Origin: Loxodes magnus
Taxonomy: Eukaryota; Ciliophora; Karyorelictea; Loxodida; Loxodidae
Length of the DNA: 64,000 bases
Reading direction: 5' to 3'
NCBI GenBank assembly: GCA_946699065.1
Contig: CAMPDV010000256.1
Location: 317,001 to 381,000 of the forward strand
Part shown: positions 1 through 12,954 of the stretch, piece after piece
How positions within the stretch are numbered: the first letter of the stretch is position 1
Layout: the number at the start of each line of letters is the position of its first letter
Translations under genes and position numbers: made by a program
The notes under the pieces: model-generated
Database searches by the model: none
Told to the model about the DNA's origin: nothing
Seen by the model: only the letters and a program-made list of their open reading frames with translations

Positions 1-1167
1 TATAGCAGCATCTCCAGTTTTTATATATTTAGGTGCTTCTTCGATAACTACACCACTACGTCTATCTACCTTTTGCTATATTTCTTTAAACTGACATGCT
101 ATATGAGATGTATGACAATCTAAAACAGGACAATAACCATTTTAAATTTATCCAGGATGATTTAAAACTATCACTTAAGCTATAAAAGATGCAGATTCTT
201 TAGGAGGATCATCTTTTGCATTTCCACATACATAGCCACGTTTTAAATCTTTTACACTAAGTCCCTTTACATTAAATCCTACGTTATCTCCTGGAATCGC
301 TTCTTCTACTTATTGATGGTGCATTTCTACTGATTTCACTTCAGTTGTTATAGATACTGGAGCAAATGTTACTAACATATTTGCTTTTAAAACTCCTGTT
401 TCTACTCTACCAACTGGTACTGTTCCTATTCCTCCTATCTTATACACATCTTGTAAAGGAAGACGAAGAGGTTTATCAGTAGGTCTTTTTGGTGCATTTA
501 CAGCATCTAAACATTATATTAAAGTTGGTCCTTTGTACCATTACATATTTGTAGATTTCTCTATCATGTTATCACCTACCCAACCAGAAATCGGTACGAA
601 AGGAATTTTTGTAGCATTATATCCAACTTTCTTCAAATATTCTCTCACTTCGTTACTAATCTCTTCAAATCTATTCTAATCATAATTCACTGATTTATCA
701 TCCATTTTATTTATTGCTACTATCATCTATTTCACACCTAAAGTATAAGCTAATAAAATATGCTCTCTTGTTTATCCTTCTTTTCCTATTCCTGCTTCAA
801 ACTCTCCTTTTCCTGCTGCTATTATAACCAATGCTACATCTGCTTATGTAGTACCTGTTATCATATTTTTTATGAAATCACGATGACCAGGAGCATCTAT
901 TATTGTATATTCAAATACTGAACTTTCAAACTTCCAAACTGAAATATTTATAGTAATACCACGTTCACGTTCTTACTTCAAATCATCTAAAATCCAAGCA
1001 TATTTGAATGATCCTCTACCTATCTACTCCGATTCTTTCTCATATTTTTCCATTGTTCTTTTGTCAATTCCACCACATTAATAAATCAAATGTCCAGTTG
1101 TTGTAGACTTTCCTGAATCTACATGTCCTATTACTACTAAACTTAAATGTTGTTTATCTTTTGGCAT
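1..1167 (-). CDS. Translation elongation factor 1-alpha, 5' 389 codons (3' end beyond the window)
   Basis: This is the leftmost array copy, with its start codon at 1165-1167. It keeps GTPase domain 1, domain 2 and most of domain 3, and the last 57 residues plus the stop lie outside the window. The visible part matches the complete neighbouring copies base for base as far as I can see. See the copy at 1468-2808 for motifs. Confidence 0.95.
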
Positions 1168-1227
1168 TTTTTATTTTTATCATCTTTTCATATCCTTTTA
1201 TTTTCATTTCAACCAATCATTATTAAG

Positions 1228-1339
1228 ACGTGAAAAGTTTTACGTGAAAAGCTTTACGTGAAAAGCTTTACGTGAAAAGCTTTACGTGAAAAGTTTTATG
1301 TGAAAAGTTTTATGTGAAAAGTTTTATATGTAAAGTTTT
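1228..1339. repeat. Eight 14-bp repeats in EF-1alpha spacer
   Basis: Eight consecutive 14-bp units of the form ACGTGAAAAGYTTT, degenerating to ATGTG and ATATG at the right end. They lie 61-172 bases upstream of the start codon at 1167 on the minus strand. AAAGCTTT and ACGT inside the unit are palindromic. The position suits a promoter or enhancer, or an element that stabilises the array; this is inference. Confidence 0.93.
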
Positions 1340-1467
1340 ATTAACTTTTATATCTAAATATAAATCTATTTCATTCTTATATTTTAATACTTTTTTAATC
1401 TATTTTTTAACCACATCAAAATATTACTTTTACATTTTTTTTCAACATTTTAATTAATATATAAACA

Positions 1468-2808
1468 TCACTTCTTCTTGCTCACTTTCATTCCTACTTT
1501 TGTCTTTTCATCTCTACGTTCTACTTCTTTGATAACACCTACTGCCACTGTCTATTTCATGTCTCTTACAGCAAATCTTCCTAATGGAGGATATTATTAA
1601 AATGATTCAACACACAAAGGTTTACTTGGAACTAATTTCACTATAGCAGCATCTCCAGTTTTTATATATTTAGGTGCTTCTTCGATAACTACACCACTAC
1701 GTCTATCTACCTTTTGCTATATTTCTTTAAACTGACATGCTATATGAGATGTATGACAATCTAAAACAGGACAATAACCATTTTAAATTTATCCAGGATG
1801 ATTTAAAACTATCACTTAAGCTATAAAAGATGCAGATTCTTTAGGAGGATCATCTTTTGCATTTCCACATACATAGCCACGTTTTAAATCTTTTACACTA
1901 AGTCCCTTTACATTAAATCCTACGTTATCTCCTGGAATCGCTTCTTCTACTTATTGATGGTGCATTTCTACTGATTTCACTTCAGTTGTTATAGATACTG
2001 GAGCAAATGTTACTAACATATTTGCTTTTAAAACTCCTGTTTCTACTCTACCAACTGGTACTGTTCCTATTCCTCCTATCTTATACACATCTTGTAAAGG
2101 AAGACGAAGAGGTTTATCAGTAGGTCTTTTTGGTGCATTTACAGCATCTAAACATTATATTAAAGTTGGTCCTTTGTACCATTACATATTTGTAGATTTC
2201 TCTATCATGTTATCACCTACCCAACCAGAAATCGGTACGAAAGGAATTTTTGTAGCATTATATCCAACTTTCTTCAAATATTCTCTCACTTCGTTACTAA
2301 TCTCTTCAAATCTATTCTAATCATAATTCACTGATTTATCATCCATTTTATTTATTGCTACTATCATCTATTTCACACCTAAAGTATAAGCTAATAAAAT
2401 ATGCTCTCTTGTTTATCCTTCTTTTCCTATTCCTGCTTCAAACTCTCCTTTTCCTGCTGCTATTATAACCAATGCTACATCTGCTTATGTAGTACCTGTT
2501 ATCATATTTTTTATGAAATCACGATGACCAGGAGCATCTATTATTGTATATTCAAATACTGAACTTTCAAACTTCCAAACTGAAATATTTATAGTAATAC
2601 CACGTTCACGTTCTTACTTCAAATCATCTAAAATCCAAGCATATTTGAATGATCCTCTACCTATCTACTCCGATTCTTTCTCATATTTTTCCATTGTTCT
2701 TTTGTCAATTCCACCACATTAATAAATCAAATGTCCAGTTGTTGTAGACTTTCCTGAATCTACATGTCCTATTACTACTAAACTTAAATGTTGTTTATCT
2801 TTTGGCAT
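1468..2808 (-). CDS. Translation elongation factor 1-alpha (eEF1A)
   Basis: eEF1A is the GTPase that delivers aminoacyl-tRNA to the ribosomal A site. The ORF encodes 446 residues when TAA and TAG are read as Gln, and it ends with TGA. Visible GTPase motifs are GHVDSGKS (residues 14-21), DAPGH (91-95), NKMD (153-156) and SGW (194-196). The switch-I segment ERERGITI (67-74) is present. Domain 2 holds [20 protein letters not shown], and domain 3 ends with the typical [13 protein letters not shown] stretch and a lysine-rich tail. The length matches the usual eukaryotic 435-460 residues. All four tryptophans I located use TGG, unlike the NACHT genes, which often use TGA. The start is the only ATG before the conserved N-terminus. 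Each gene has its own 300-bp spacer upstream, so copies are probably transcribed separately. Confidence 0.97.
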
Positions 2809-2868
2809 TTTTTATTTTTATCATCTTTTCATATCCTTTTATTTTCATTTCAACCAATCATTATTAAG

Positions 2869-2980
2869 ACGTGAAAAGTTTTACGTGAAAAGCTTTACGT
2901 GAAAAGCTTTACGTGAAAAGCTTTACGTGAAAAGTTTTATGTGAAAAGTTTTATGTGAAAAGTTTTATATGTAAAGTTTT
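2869..2980. repeat. 14-bp repeat block, spacer 2
   Basis: Same eight-unit block one period on, upstream of the gene starting at 2808. Confidence 0.92.
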
Positions 2981-3108
2981 ATTAACTTTTATATCTAAAT
3001 ATAAATCTATTTCATTCTTATATTTTAATACTTTTTTAATCTATTTTTTAACCACATCAAAATATTACTTTTACATTTTTTTTCAACATTTTAATTAATA
3101 TATAAACA

Positions 3109-4449
3109 TCACTTCTTCTTGCTCACTTTCATTCCTACTTTTGTCTTTTCATCTCTACGTTCTACTTCTTTGATAACACCTACTGCCACTGTCTATTTCA
3201 TGTCTCTTACAGCAAATCTTCCTAATGGAGGATATTATTAAAATGATTCAACACACAAAGGTTTACTTGGAACTAATTTCACTATAGCAGCATCTCCAGT
3301 TTTTATATATTTAGGTGCTTCTTCGATAACTACACCACTACGTCTATCTACCTTTTGCTATATTTCTTTAAACTGACATGCTATATGAGATGTATGACAA
3401 TCTAAAACAGGACAATAACCATTTTAAATTTATCCAGGATGATTTAAAACTATCACTTAAGCTATAAAAGATGCAGATTCTTTAGGAGGATCATCTTTTG
3501 CATTTCCACATACATAGCCACGTTTTAAATCTTTTACACTAAGTCCCTTTACATTAAATCCTACGTTATCTCCTGGAATCGCTTCTTCTACTTATTGATG
3601 GTGCATTTCTACTGATTTCACTTCAGTTGTTATAGATACTGGAGCAAATGTTACTAACATATTTGCTTTTAAAACTCCTGTTTCTACTCTACCAACTGGT
3701 ACTGTTCCTATTCCTCCTATCTTATACACATCTTGTAAAGGAAGACGAAGAGGTTTATCAGTAGGTCTTTTTGGTGCATTTACAGCATCTAAACATTATA
3801 TTAAAGTTGGTCCTTTGTACCATTACATATTTGTAGATTTCTCTATCATGTTATCACCTACCCAACCAGAAATCGGTACGAAAGGAATTTTTGTAGCATT
3901 ATATCCAACTTTCTTCAAATATTCTCTCACTTCGTTACTAATCTCTTCAAATCTATTCTAATCATAATTCACTGATTTATCATCCATTTTATTTATTGCT
4001 ACTATCATCTATTTCACACCTAAAGTATAAGCTAATAAAATATGCTCTCTTGTTTATCCTTCTTTTCCTATTCCTGCTTCAAACTCTCCTTTTCCTGCTG
4101 CTATTATAACCAATGCTACATCTGCTTATGTAGTACCTGTTATCATATTTTTTATGAAATCACGATGACCAGGAGCATCTATTATTGTATATTCAAATAC
4201 TGAACTTTCAAACTTCCAAACTGAAATATTTATAGTAATACCACGTTCACGTTCTTACTTCAAATCATCTAAAATCCAAGCATATTTGAATGATCCTCTA
4301 CCTATCTACTCCGATTCTTTCTCATATTTTTCCATTGTTCTTTTGTCAATTCCACCACATTAATAAATCAAATGTCCAGTTGTTGTAGACTTTCCTGAAT
4401 CTACATGTCCTATTACTACTAAACTTAAATGTTGTTTATCTTTTGGCAT
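3109..4449 (-). CDS. Translation elongation factor 1-alpha, array copy
   Basis: Complete 446-codon copy with no difference seen from the copy at 1468-2808. It starts with ATG at 4447-4449, ends with TGA at 3109-3111 and is preceded on its own strand by the 4450-4749 spacer. Confidence 0.96.
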
Positions 4450-4509
4450 TTTTTATTTTTATCATCTTTTCATATCCTTTTATTTTCATTTCAACCAATC
4501 ATTATTAAG

Positions 4510-4621
4510 ACGTGAAAAGTTTTACGTGAAAAGCTTTACGTGAAAAGCTTTACGTGAAAAGCTTTACGTGAAAAGTTTTATGTGAAAAGTTTTATGTGAA
4601 AAGTTTTATATGTAAAGTTTT
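4510..4621. repeat. 14-bp repeat block, spacer 3
   Basis: Same eight-unit block, upstream of the gene starting at 4449. Confidence 0.92.
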
Positions 4622-4749
4622 ATTAACTTTTATATCTAAATATAAATCTATTTCATTCTTATATTTTAATACTTTTTTAATCTATTTTTTAACCACATCA
4701 AAATATTACTTTTACATTTTTTTTCAACATTTTAATTAATATATAAACA

Positions 4750-6090
4750 TCACTTCTTCTTGCTCACTTTCATTCCTACTTTTGTCTTTTCATCTCTACG
4801 TTCTACTTCTTTGATAACACCTACTGCCACTGTCTATTTCATGTCTCTTACAGCAAATCTTCCTAATGGAGGATATTATTAAAATGATTCAACACACAAA
4901 GGTTTACTTGGAACTAATTTCACTATAGCAGCATCTCCAGTTTTTATATATTTAGGTGCTTCTTCGATAACTACACCACTACGTCTATCTACCTTTTGCT
5001 ATATTTCTTTAAACTGACATGCTATATGAGATGTATGACAATCTAAAACAGGACAATAACCATTTTAAATTTATCCAGGATGATTTAAAACTATCACTTA
5101 AGCTATAAAAGATGCAGATTCTTTAGGAGGATCATCTTTTGCATTTCCACATACATAGCCACGTTTTAAATCTTTTACACTAAGTCCCTTTACATTAAAT
5201 CCTACGTTATCTCCTGGAATCGCTTCTTCTACTTATTGATGGTGCATTTCTACTGATTTCACTTCAGTTGTTATAGATACTGGAGCAAATGTTACTAACA
5301 TATTTGCTTTTAAAACTCCTGTTTCTACTCTACCAACTGGTACTGTTCCTATTCCTCCTATCTTATACACATCTTGTAAAGGAAGACGAAGAGGTTTATC
5401 AGTAGGTCTTTTTGGTGCATTTACAGCATCTAAACATTATATTAAAGTTGGTCCTTTGTACCATTACATATTTGTAGATTTCTCTATCATGTTATCACCT
5501 ACCCAACCAGAAATCGGTACGAAAGGAATTTTTGTAGCATTATATCCAACTTTCTTCAAATATTCTCTCACTTCGTTACTAATCTCTTCAAATCTATTCT
5601 AATCATAATTCACTGATTTATCATCCATTTTATTTATTGCTACTATCATCTATTTCACACCTAAAGTATAAGCTAATAAAATATGCTCTCTTGTTTATCC
5701 TTCTTTTCCTATTCCTGCTTCAAACTCTCCTTTTCCTGCTGCTATTATAACCAATGCTACATCTGCTTATGTAGTACCTGTTATCATATTTTTTATGAAA
5801 TCACGATGACCAGGAGCATCTATTATTGTATATTCAAATACTGAACTTTCAAACTTCCAAACTGAAATATTTATAGTAATACCACGTTCACGTTCTTACT
5901 TCAAATCATCTAAAATCCAAGCATATTTGAATGATCCTCTACCTATCTACTCCGATTCTTTCTCATATTTTTCCATTGTTCTTTTGTCAATTCCACCACA
6001 TTAATAAATCAAATGTCCAGTTGTTGTAGACTTTCCTGAATCTACATGTCCTATTACTACTAAACTTAAATGTTGTTTATCTTTTGGCAT
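4750..6090 (-). CDS. Translation elongation factor 1-alpha, array copy
   Basis: Complete 446-codon copy, ATG at 6088-6090 and TGA at 4750-4752. No difference from the neighbouring units was noticed, including Ser at residue 82. Confidence 0.96.
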
Positions 6091-6150
6091 TTTTTATTTT
6101 TATCATCTTTTCATATCCTTTTATTTTCATTTCAACCAATCATTATTAAG

Positions 6151-6262
6151 ACGTGAAAAGTTTTACGTGAAAAGCTTTACGTGAAAAGCTTTACGTGAAA
6201 AGCTTTACGTGAAAAGTTTTATGTGAAAAGTTTTATGTGAAAAGTTTTATATGTAAAGTTTT
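6151..6262. repeat. 14-bp repeat block, spacer 4
   Basis: Same eight-unit block, upstream of the gene starting at 6090. Confidence 0.92.
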
Positions 6263-6390
6263 ATTAACTTTTATATCTAAATATAAATCTATTTCATTCT
6301 TATATTTTAATACTTTTTTAATCTATTTTTTAACCACATCAAAATATTACTTTTACATTTTTTTTCAACATTTTAATTAATATATAAACA

Positions 6391-7731
6391 TCACTTCTTC
6401 TTGCTCACTTTCATTCCTACTTTTGTCTTTTCATCTCTACGTTCTACTTCTTTGATAACACCTACTGCCACTGTCTATTTCATGTCTCTTACAGCAAATC
6501 TTCCTAATGGAGGATATTATTAAAATGATTCAACACACAAAGGTTTACTTGGAACTAATTTCACTATAGCAGCATCTCCAGTTTTTATATATTTAGGTGC
6601 TTCTTCGATAACTACACCACTACGTCTATCTACCTTTTGCTATATTTCTTTAAACTGACATGCTATATGAGATGTATGACAATCTAAAACAGGACAATAA
6701 CCATTTTAAATTTATCCAGGATGATTTAAAACTATCACTTAAGCTATAAAAGATGCAGATTCTTTAGGAGGATCATCTTTTGCATTTCCACATACATAGC
6801 CACGTTTTAAATCTTTTACACTAAGTCCCTTTACATTAAATCCTACGTTATCTCCTGGAATCGCTTCTTCTACTTATTGATGGTGCATTTCTACTGATTT
6901 CACTTCAGTTGTTATAGATACTGGAGCAAATGTTACTAACATATTTGCTTTTAAAACTCCTGTTTCTACTCTACCAACTGGTACTGTTCCTATTCCTCCT
7001 ATCTTATACACATCTTGTAAAGGAAGACGAAGAGGTTTATCAGTAGGTCTTTTTGGTGCATTTACAGCATCTAAACATTATATTAAAGTTGGTCCTTTGT
7101 ACCATTACATATTTGTAGATTTCTCTATCATGTTATCACCTACCCAACCAGAAATCGGTACGAAAGGAATTTTTGTAGCATTATATCCAACTTTCTTCAA
7201 ATATTCTCTCACTTCGTTACTAATCTCTTCAAATCTATTCTAATCATAATTCACTGATTTATCATCCATTTTATTTATTGCTACTATCATCTATTTCACA
7301 CCTAAAGTATAAGCTAATAAAATATGCTCTCTTGTTTATCCTTCTTTTCCTATTCCTGCTTCAAACTCTCCTTTTCCTGCTGCTATTATAACCAATGCTA
7401 CATCTGCTTATGTAGTACCTGTTATCATATTTTTTATGAAATCACGATGACCAGGAGCATCTATTATTGTATATTCAAATACTGAACTTTCAAACTTCCA
7501 AACTGAAATATTTATAGTAATACCACGTTCACGTTCTTACTTCAAATCATCTAAAATCCAAGCATATTTGAATGATCCTCTACCTATCTACTCCGATTCT
7601 TTCTCATATTTTTCCATTGTTCTTTTGTCAATTCCACCACATTAATAAATCAAATGTCCAGTTGTTGTAGACTTTCCTGAATCTACATGTCCTATTACTA
7701 CTAAACTTAAATGTTGTTTATCTTTTGGCAT
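6391..7731 (-). CDS. Translation elongation factor 1-alpha, array copy
   Basis: Complete 446-codon copy, ATG at 7729-7731 and TGA at 6391-6393. Ser82 (AGT) as in most units. Confidence 0.96.
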
Positions 7732-7791
7732 TTTTTATTTTTATCATCTTTTCATATCCTTTTATTTTCATTTCAACCAATCATTATTAAG

Positions 7792-7903
7792 ACGTGAAAA
7801 GTTTTACGTGAAAAGCTTTACGTGAAAAGCTTTACGTGAAAAGCTTTACGTGAAAAGTTTTATGTGAAAAGTTTTATGTGAAAAGTTTTATATGTAAAGT
7901 TTT
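7792..7903. repeat. 14-bp repeat block, spacer 5
   Basis: Same eight-unit block, upstream of the gene starting at 7731. Confidence 0.92.
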
Positions 7904-8031
7904 ATTAACTTTTATATCTAAATATAAATCTATTTCATTCTTATATTTTAATACTTTTTTAATCTATTTTTTAACCACATCAAAATATTACTTTTACATT
8001 TTTTTTCAACATTTTAATTAATATATAAACA

Positions 8032-9372
8032 TCACTTCTTCTTGCTCACTTTCATTCCTACTTTTGTCTTTTCATCTCTACGTTCTACTTCTTTGATAAC
8101 ACCTACTGCCACTGTCTATTTCATGTCTCTTACAGCAAATCTTCCTAATGGAGGATATTATTAAAATGATTCAACACACAAAGGTTTACTTGGAACTAAT
8201 TTCACTATAGCAGCATCTCCAGTTTTTATATATTTAGGTGCTTCTTCGATAACTACACCACTACGTCTATCTACCTTTTGCTATATTTCTTTAAACTGAC
8301 ATGCTATATGAGATGTATGACAATCTAAAACAGGACAATAACCATTTTAAATTTATCCAGGATGATTTAAAACTATCACTTAAGCTATAAAAGATGCAGA
8401 TTCTTTAGGAGGATCATCTTTTGCATTTCCACATACATAGCCACGTTTTAAATCTTTTACACTAAGTCCCTTTACATTAAATCCTACGTTATCTCCTGGA
8501 ATCGCTTCTTCTACTTATTGATGGTGCATTTCTACTGATTTCACTTCAGTTGTTATAGATACTGGAGCAAATGTTACTAACATATTTGCTTTTAAAACTC
8601 CTGTTTCTACTCTACCAACTGGTACTGTTCCTATTCCTCCTATCTTATACACATCTTGTAAAGGAAGACGAAGAGGTTTATCAGTAGGTCTTTTTGGTGC
8701 ATTTACAGCATCTAAACATTATATTAAAGTTGGTCCTTTGTACCATTACATATTTGTAGATTTCTCTATCATGTTATCACCTACCCAACCAGAAATCGGT
8801 ACGAAAGGAATTTTTGTAGCATTATATCCAACTTTCTTCAAATATTCTCTCACTTCGTTACTAATCTCTTCAAATCTATTCTAATCATAATTCACTGATT
8901 TATCATCCATTTTATTTATTGCTACTATCATCTATTTCACACCTAAAGTATAAGCTAATAAAATATGCTCTCTTGTTTATCCTTCTTTTCCTATTCCTGC
9001 TTCAAACTCTCCTTTTCCTGCTGCTATTATAACCAATGCTACATCTGCTTATGTAGTACCTGTTATCATATTTTTTATGAAATCACGATGACCAGGAGCA
9101 TCTATTATTGTATATTCAAATACTGAAGTTTCAAACTTCCAAACTGAAATATTTATAGTAATACCACGTTCACGTTCTTACTTCAAATCATCTAAAATCC
9201 AAGCATATTTGAATGATCCTCTACCTATCTACTCCGATTCTTTCTCATATTTTTCCATTGTTCTTTTGTCAATTCCACCACATTAATAAATCAAATGTCC
9301 AGTTGTTGTAGACTTTCCTGAATCTACATGTCCTATTACTACTAAACTTAAATGTTGTTTATCTTTTGGCAT
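8032..9372 (-). CDS. Translation elongation factor 1-alpha, array copy with S82T
   Basis: Complete 446-codon copy, ATG at 9370-9372. Base 9128 is G where the other units except the next one have C, so codon 82 reads ACT (Thr) in place of AGT (Ser). The change lies after the WKF motif in domain 1 and is chemically mild. Because the adjacent unit shares it, a two-unit duplication or local gene conversion is likely. Confidence 0.96.
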
Positions 9373-9432
9373 TTTTTATTTTTATCATCTTTTCATATCC
9401 TTTTATTTTCATTTCAACCAATCATTATTAAG

Positions 9433-9544
9433 ACGTGAAAAGTTTTACGTGAAAAGCTTTACGTGAAAAGCTTTACGTGAAAAGCTTTACGTGAAAAGTT
9501 TTATGTGAAAAGTTTTATGTGAAAAGTTTTATATGTAAAGTTTT
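9433..9544. repeat. 14-bp repeat block, spacer 6
   Basis: Same eight-unit block, upstream of the gene starting at 9372. Confidence 0.92.
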
Positions 9545-9672
9545 ATTAACTTTTATATCTAAATATAAATCTATTTCATTCTTATATTTTAATACTTTTT
9601 TAATCTATTTTTTAACCACATCAAAATATTACTTTTACATTTTTTTTCAACATTTTAATTAATATATAAACA

Positions 9673-11013
9673 TCACTTCTTCTTGCTCACTTTCATTCCT
9701 ACTTTTGTCTTTTCATCTCTACGTTCTACTTCTTTGATAACACCTACTGCCACTGTCTATTTCATGTCTCTTACAGCAAATCTTCCTAATGGAGGATATT
9801 ATTAAAATGATTCAACACACAAAGGTTTACTTGGAACTAATTTCACTATAGCAGCATCTCCAGTTTTTATATATTTAGGTGCTTCTTCGATAACTACACC
9901 ACTACGTCTATCTACCTTTTGCTATATTTCTTTAAACTGACATGCTATATGAGATGTATGACAATCTAAAACAGGACAATAACCATTTTAAATTTATCCA
10001 GGATGATTTAAAACTATCACTTAAGCTATAAAAGATGCAGATTCTTTAGGAGGATCATCTTTTGCATTTCCACATACATAGCCACGTTTTAAATCTTTTA
10101 CACTAAGTCCCTTTACATTAAATCCTACGTTATCTCCTGGAATCGCTTCTTCTACTTATTGATGGTGCATTTCTACTGATTTCACTTCAGTTGTTATAGA
10201 TACTGGAGCAAATGTTACTAACATATTTGCTTTTAAAACTCCTGTTTCTACTCTACCAACTGGTACTGTTCCTATTCCTCCTATCTTATACACATCTTGT
10301 AAAGGAAGACGAAGAGGTTTATCAGTAGGTCTTTTTGGTGCATTTACAGCATCTAAACATTATATTAAAGTTGGTCCTTTGTACCATTACATATTTGTAG
10401 ATTTCTCTATCATGTTATCACCTACCCAACCAGAAATCGGTACGAAAGGAATTTTTGTAGCATTATATCCAACTTTCTTCAAATATTCTCTCACTTCGTT
10501 ACTAATCTCTTCAAATCTATTCTAATCATAATTCACTGATTTATCATCCATTTTATTTATTGCTACTATCATCTATTTCACACCTAAAGTATAAGCTAAT
10601 AAAATATGCTCTCTTGTTTATCCTTCTTTTCCTATTCCTGCTTCAAACTCTCCTTTTCCTGCTGCTATTATAACCAATGCTACATCTGCTTATGTAGTAC
10701 CTGTTATCATATTTTTTATGAAATCACGATGACCAGGAGCATCTATTATTGTATATTCAAATACTGAAGTTTCAAACTTCCAAACTGAAATATTTATAGT
10801 AATACCACGTTCACGTTCTTACTTCAAATCATCTAAAATCCAAGCATATTTGAATGATCCTCTACCTATCTACTCCGATTCTTTCTCATATTTTTCCATT
10901 GTTCTTTTGTCAATTCCACCACATTAATAAATCAAATGTCCAGTTGTTGTAGACTTTCCTGAATCTACATGTCCTATTACTACTAAACTTAAATGTTGTT
11001 TATCTTTTGGCAT
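9673..11013 (-). CDS. Translation elongation factor 1-alpha, array copy with S82T
   Basis: Complete 446-codon copy, ATG at 11011-11013. It carries the same S82T change (G at 10769) as the unit to its left, exactly one 1,641-bp period away. Confidence 0.96.
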
Positions 11014-11073
11014 TTTTTATTTTTATCATCTTTTCATATCCTTTTATTTTCATTTCAACCAATCATTATTAAG

Positions 11074-11185
11074 ACGTGAAAAGTTTTACGTGAAAAGCTT
11101 TACGTGAAAAGCTTTACGTGAAAAGCTTTACGTGAAAAGTTTTATGTGAAAAGTTTTATGTGAAAAGTTTTATATGTAAAGTTTT
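11074..11185. repeat. 14-bp repeat block, spacer 7
   Basis: Same eight-unit block, upstream of the gene starting at 11013. Confidence 0.92.
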
Positions 11186-11313
11186 ATTAACTTTTATATC
11201 TAAATATAAATCTATTTCATTCTTATATTTTAATACTTTTTTAATCTATTTTTTAACCACATCAAAATATTACTTTTACATTTTTTTTCAACATTTTAAT
11301 TAATATATAAACA

Positions 11314-12654
11314 TCACTTCTTCTTGCTCACTTTCATTCCTACTTTTGTCTTTTCATCTCTACGTTCTACTTCTTTGATAACACCTACTGCCACTGTCTA
11401 TTTCATGTCTCTTACAGCAAATCTTCCTAATGGAGGATATTATTAAAATGATTCAACACACAAAGGTTTACTTGGAACTAATTTCACTATAGCAGCATCT
11501 CCAGTTTTTATATATTTAGGTGCTTCTTCGATAACTACACCACTACGTCTATCTACCTTTTGCTATATTTCTTTAAACTGACATGCTATATGAGATGTAT
11601 GACAATCTAAAACAGGACAATAACCATTTTAAATTTATCCAGGATGATTTAAAACTATCACTTAAGCTATAAAAGATGCAGATTCTTTAGGAGGATCATC
11701 TTTTGCATTTCCACATACATAGCCACGTTTTAAATCTTTTACACTAAGTCCCTTTACATTAAATCCTACGTTATCTCCTGGAATCGCTTCTTCTACTTAT
11801 TGATGGTGCATTTCTACTGATTTCACTTCAGTTGTTATAGATACTGGAGCAAATGTTACTAACATATTTGCTTTTAAAACTCCTGTTTCTACTCTACCAA
11901 CTGGTACTGTTCCTATTCCTCCTATCTTATACACATCTTGTAAAGGAAGACGAAGAGGTTTATCAGTAGGTCTTTTTGGTGCATTTACAGCATCTAAACA
12001 TTATATTAAAGTTGGTCCTTTGTACCATTACATATTTGTAGATTTCTCTATCATGTTATCACCTACCCAACCAGAAATCGGTACGAAAGGAATTTTTGTA
12101 GCATTATATCCAACTTTCTTCAAATATTCTCTCACTTCGTTACTAATCTCTTCAAATCTATTCTAATCATAATTCACTGATTTATCATCCATTTTATTTA
12201 TTGCTACTATCATCTATTTCACACCTAAAGTATAAGCTAATAAAATATGCTCTCTTGTTTATCCTTCTTTTCCTATTCCTGCTTCAAACTCTCCTTTTCC
12301 TGCTGCTATTATAACCAATGCTACATCTGCTTATGTAGTACCTGTTATCATATTTTTTATGAAATCACGATGACCAGGAGCATCTATTATTGTATATTCA
12401 AATACTGAACTTTCAAACTTCCAAACTGAAATATTTATAGTAATACCACGTTCACGTTCTTACTTCAAATCATCTAAAATCCAAGCATATTTGAATGATC
12501 CTCTACCTATCTACTCCGATTCTTTCTCATATTTTTCCATTGTTCTTTTGTCAATTCCACCACATTAATAAATCAAATGTCCAGTTGTTGTAGACTTTCC
12601 TGAATCTACATGTCCTATTACTACTAAACTTAAATGTTGTTTATCTTTTGGCAT
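11314..12654 (-). CDS. Translation elongation factor 1-alpha, array copy
   Basis: Complete 446-codon copy, ATG at 12652-12654 and TGA at 11314-11316, with Ser82. It is the last complete unit on the right-hand side of the array. Confidence 0.96.
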
Positions 12655-12714
12655 TTTTTATTTTTATCATCTTTTCATATCCTTTTATTTTCATTTCAAC
12701 CAATCATTATTAAG

Positions 12715-12826
12715 ACGTGAAAAGTTTTACGTGAAAAGCTTTACGTGAAAAGCTTTACGTGAAAAGCTTTACGTGAAAAGTTTTATGTGAAAAGTTTTAT
12801 GTGAAAAGTTTTATATGTAAAGTTTT
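12715..12826. repeat. 14-bp repeat block, spacer 8
   Basis: Same eight-unit block, upstream of the gene starting at 12654. It is the last block; the broken copy to the right has none. Confidence 0.92.
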
Positions 12827-12954
12827 ATTAACTTTTATATCTAAATATAAATCTATTTCATTCTTATATTTTAATACTTTTTTAATCTATTTTTTAACCA
12901 CATCAAAATATTACTTTTACATTTTTTTTCAACATTTTAATTAATATATAAACA

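Noticed and set aside
1228..1339. CRISPR-like array in the EF-1alpha spacer
   Set aside because: The 14-bp units are directly adjacent with no unique spacers, and the genome is eukaryotic.
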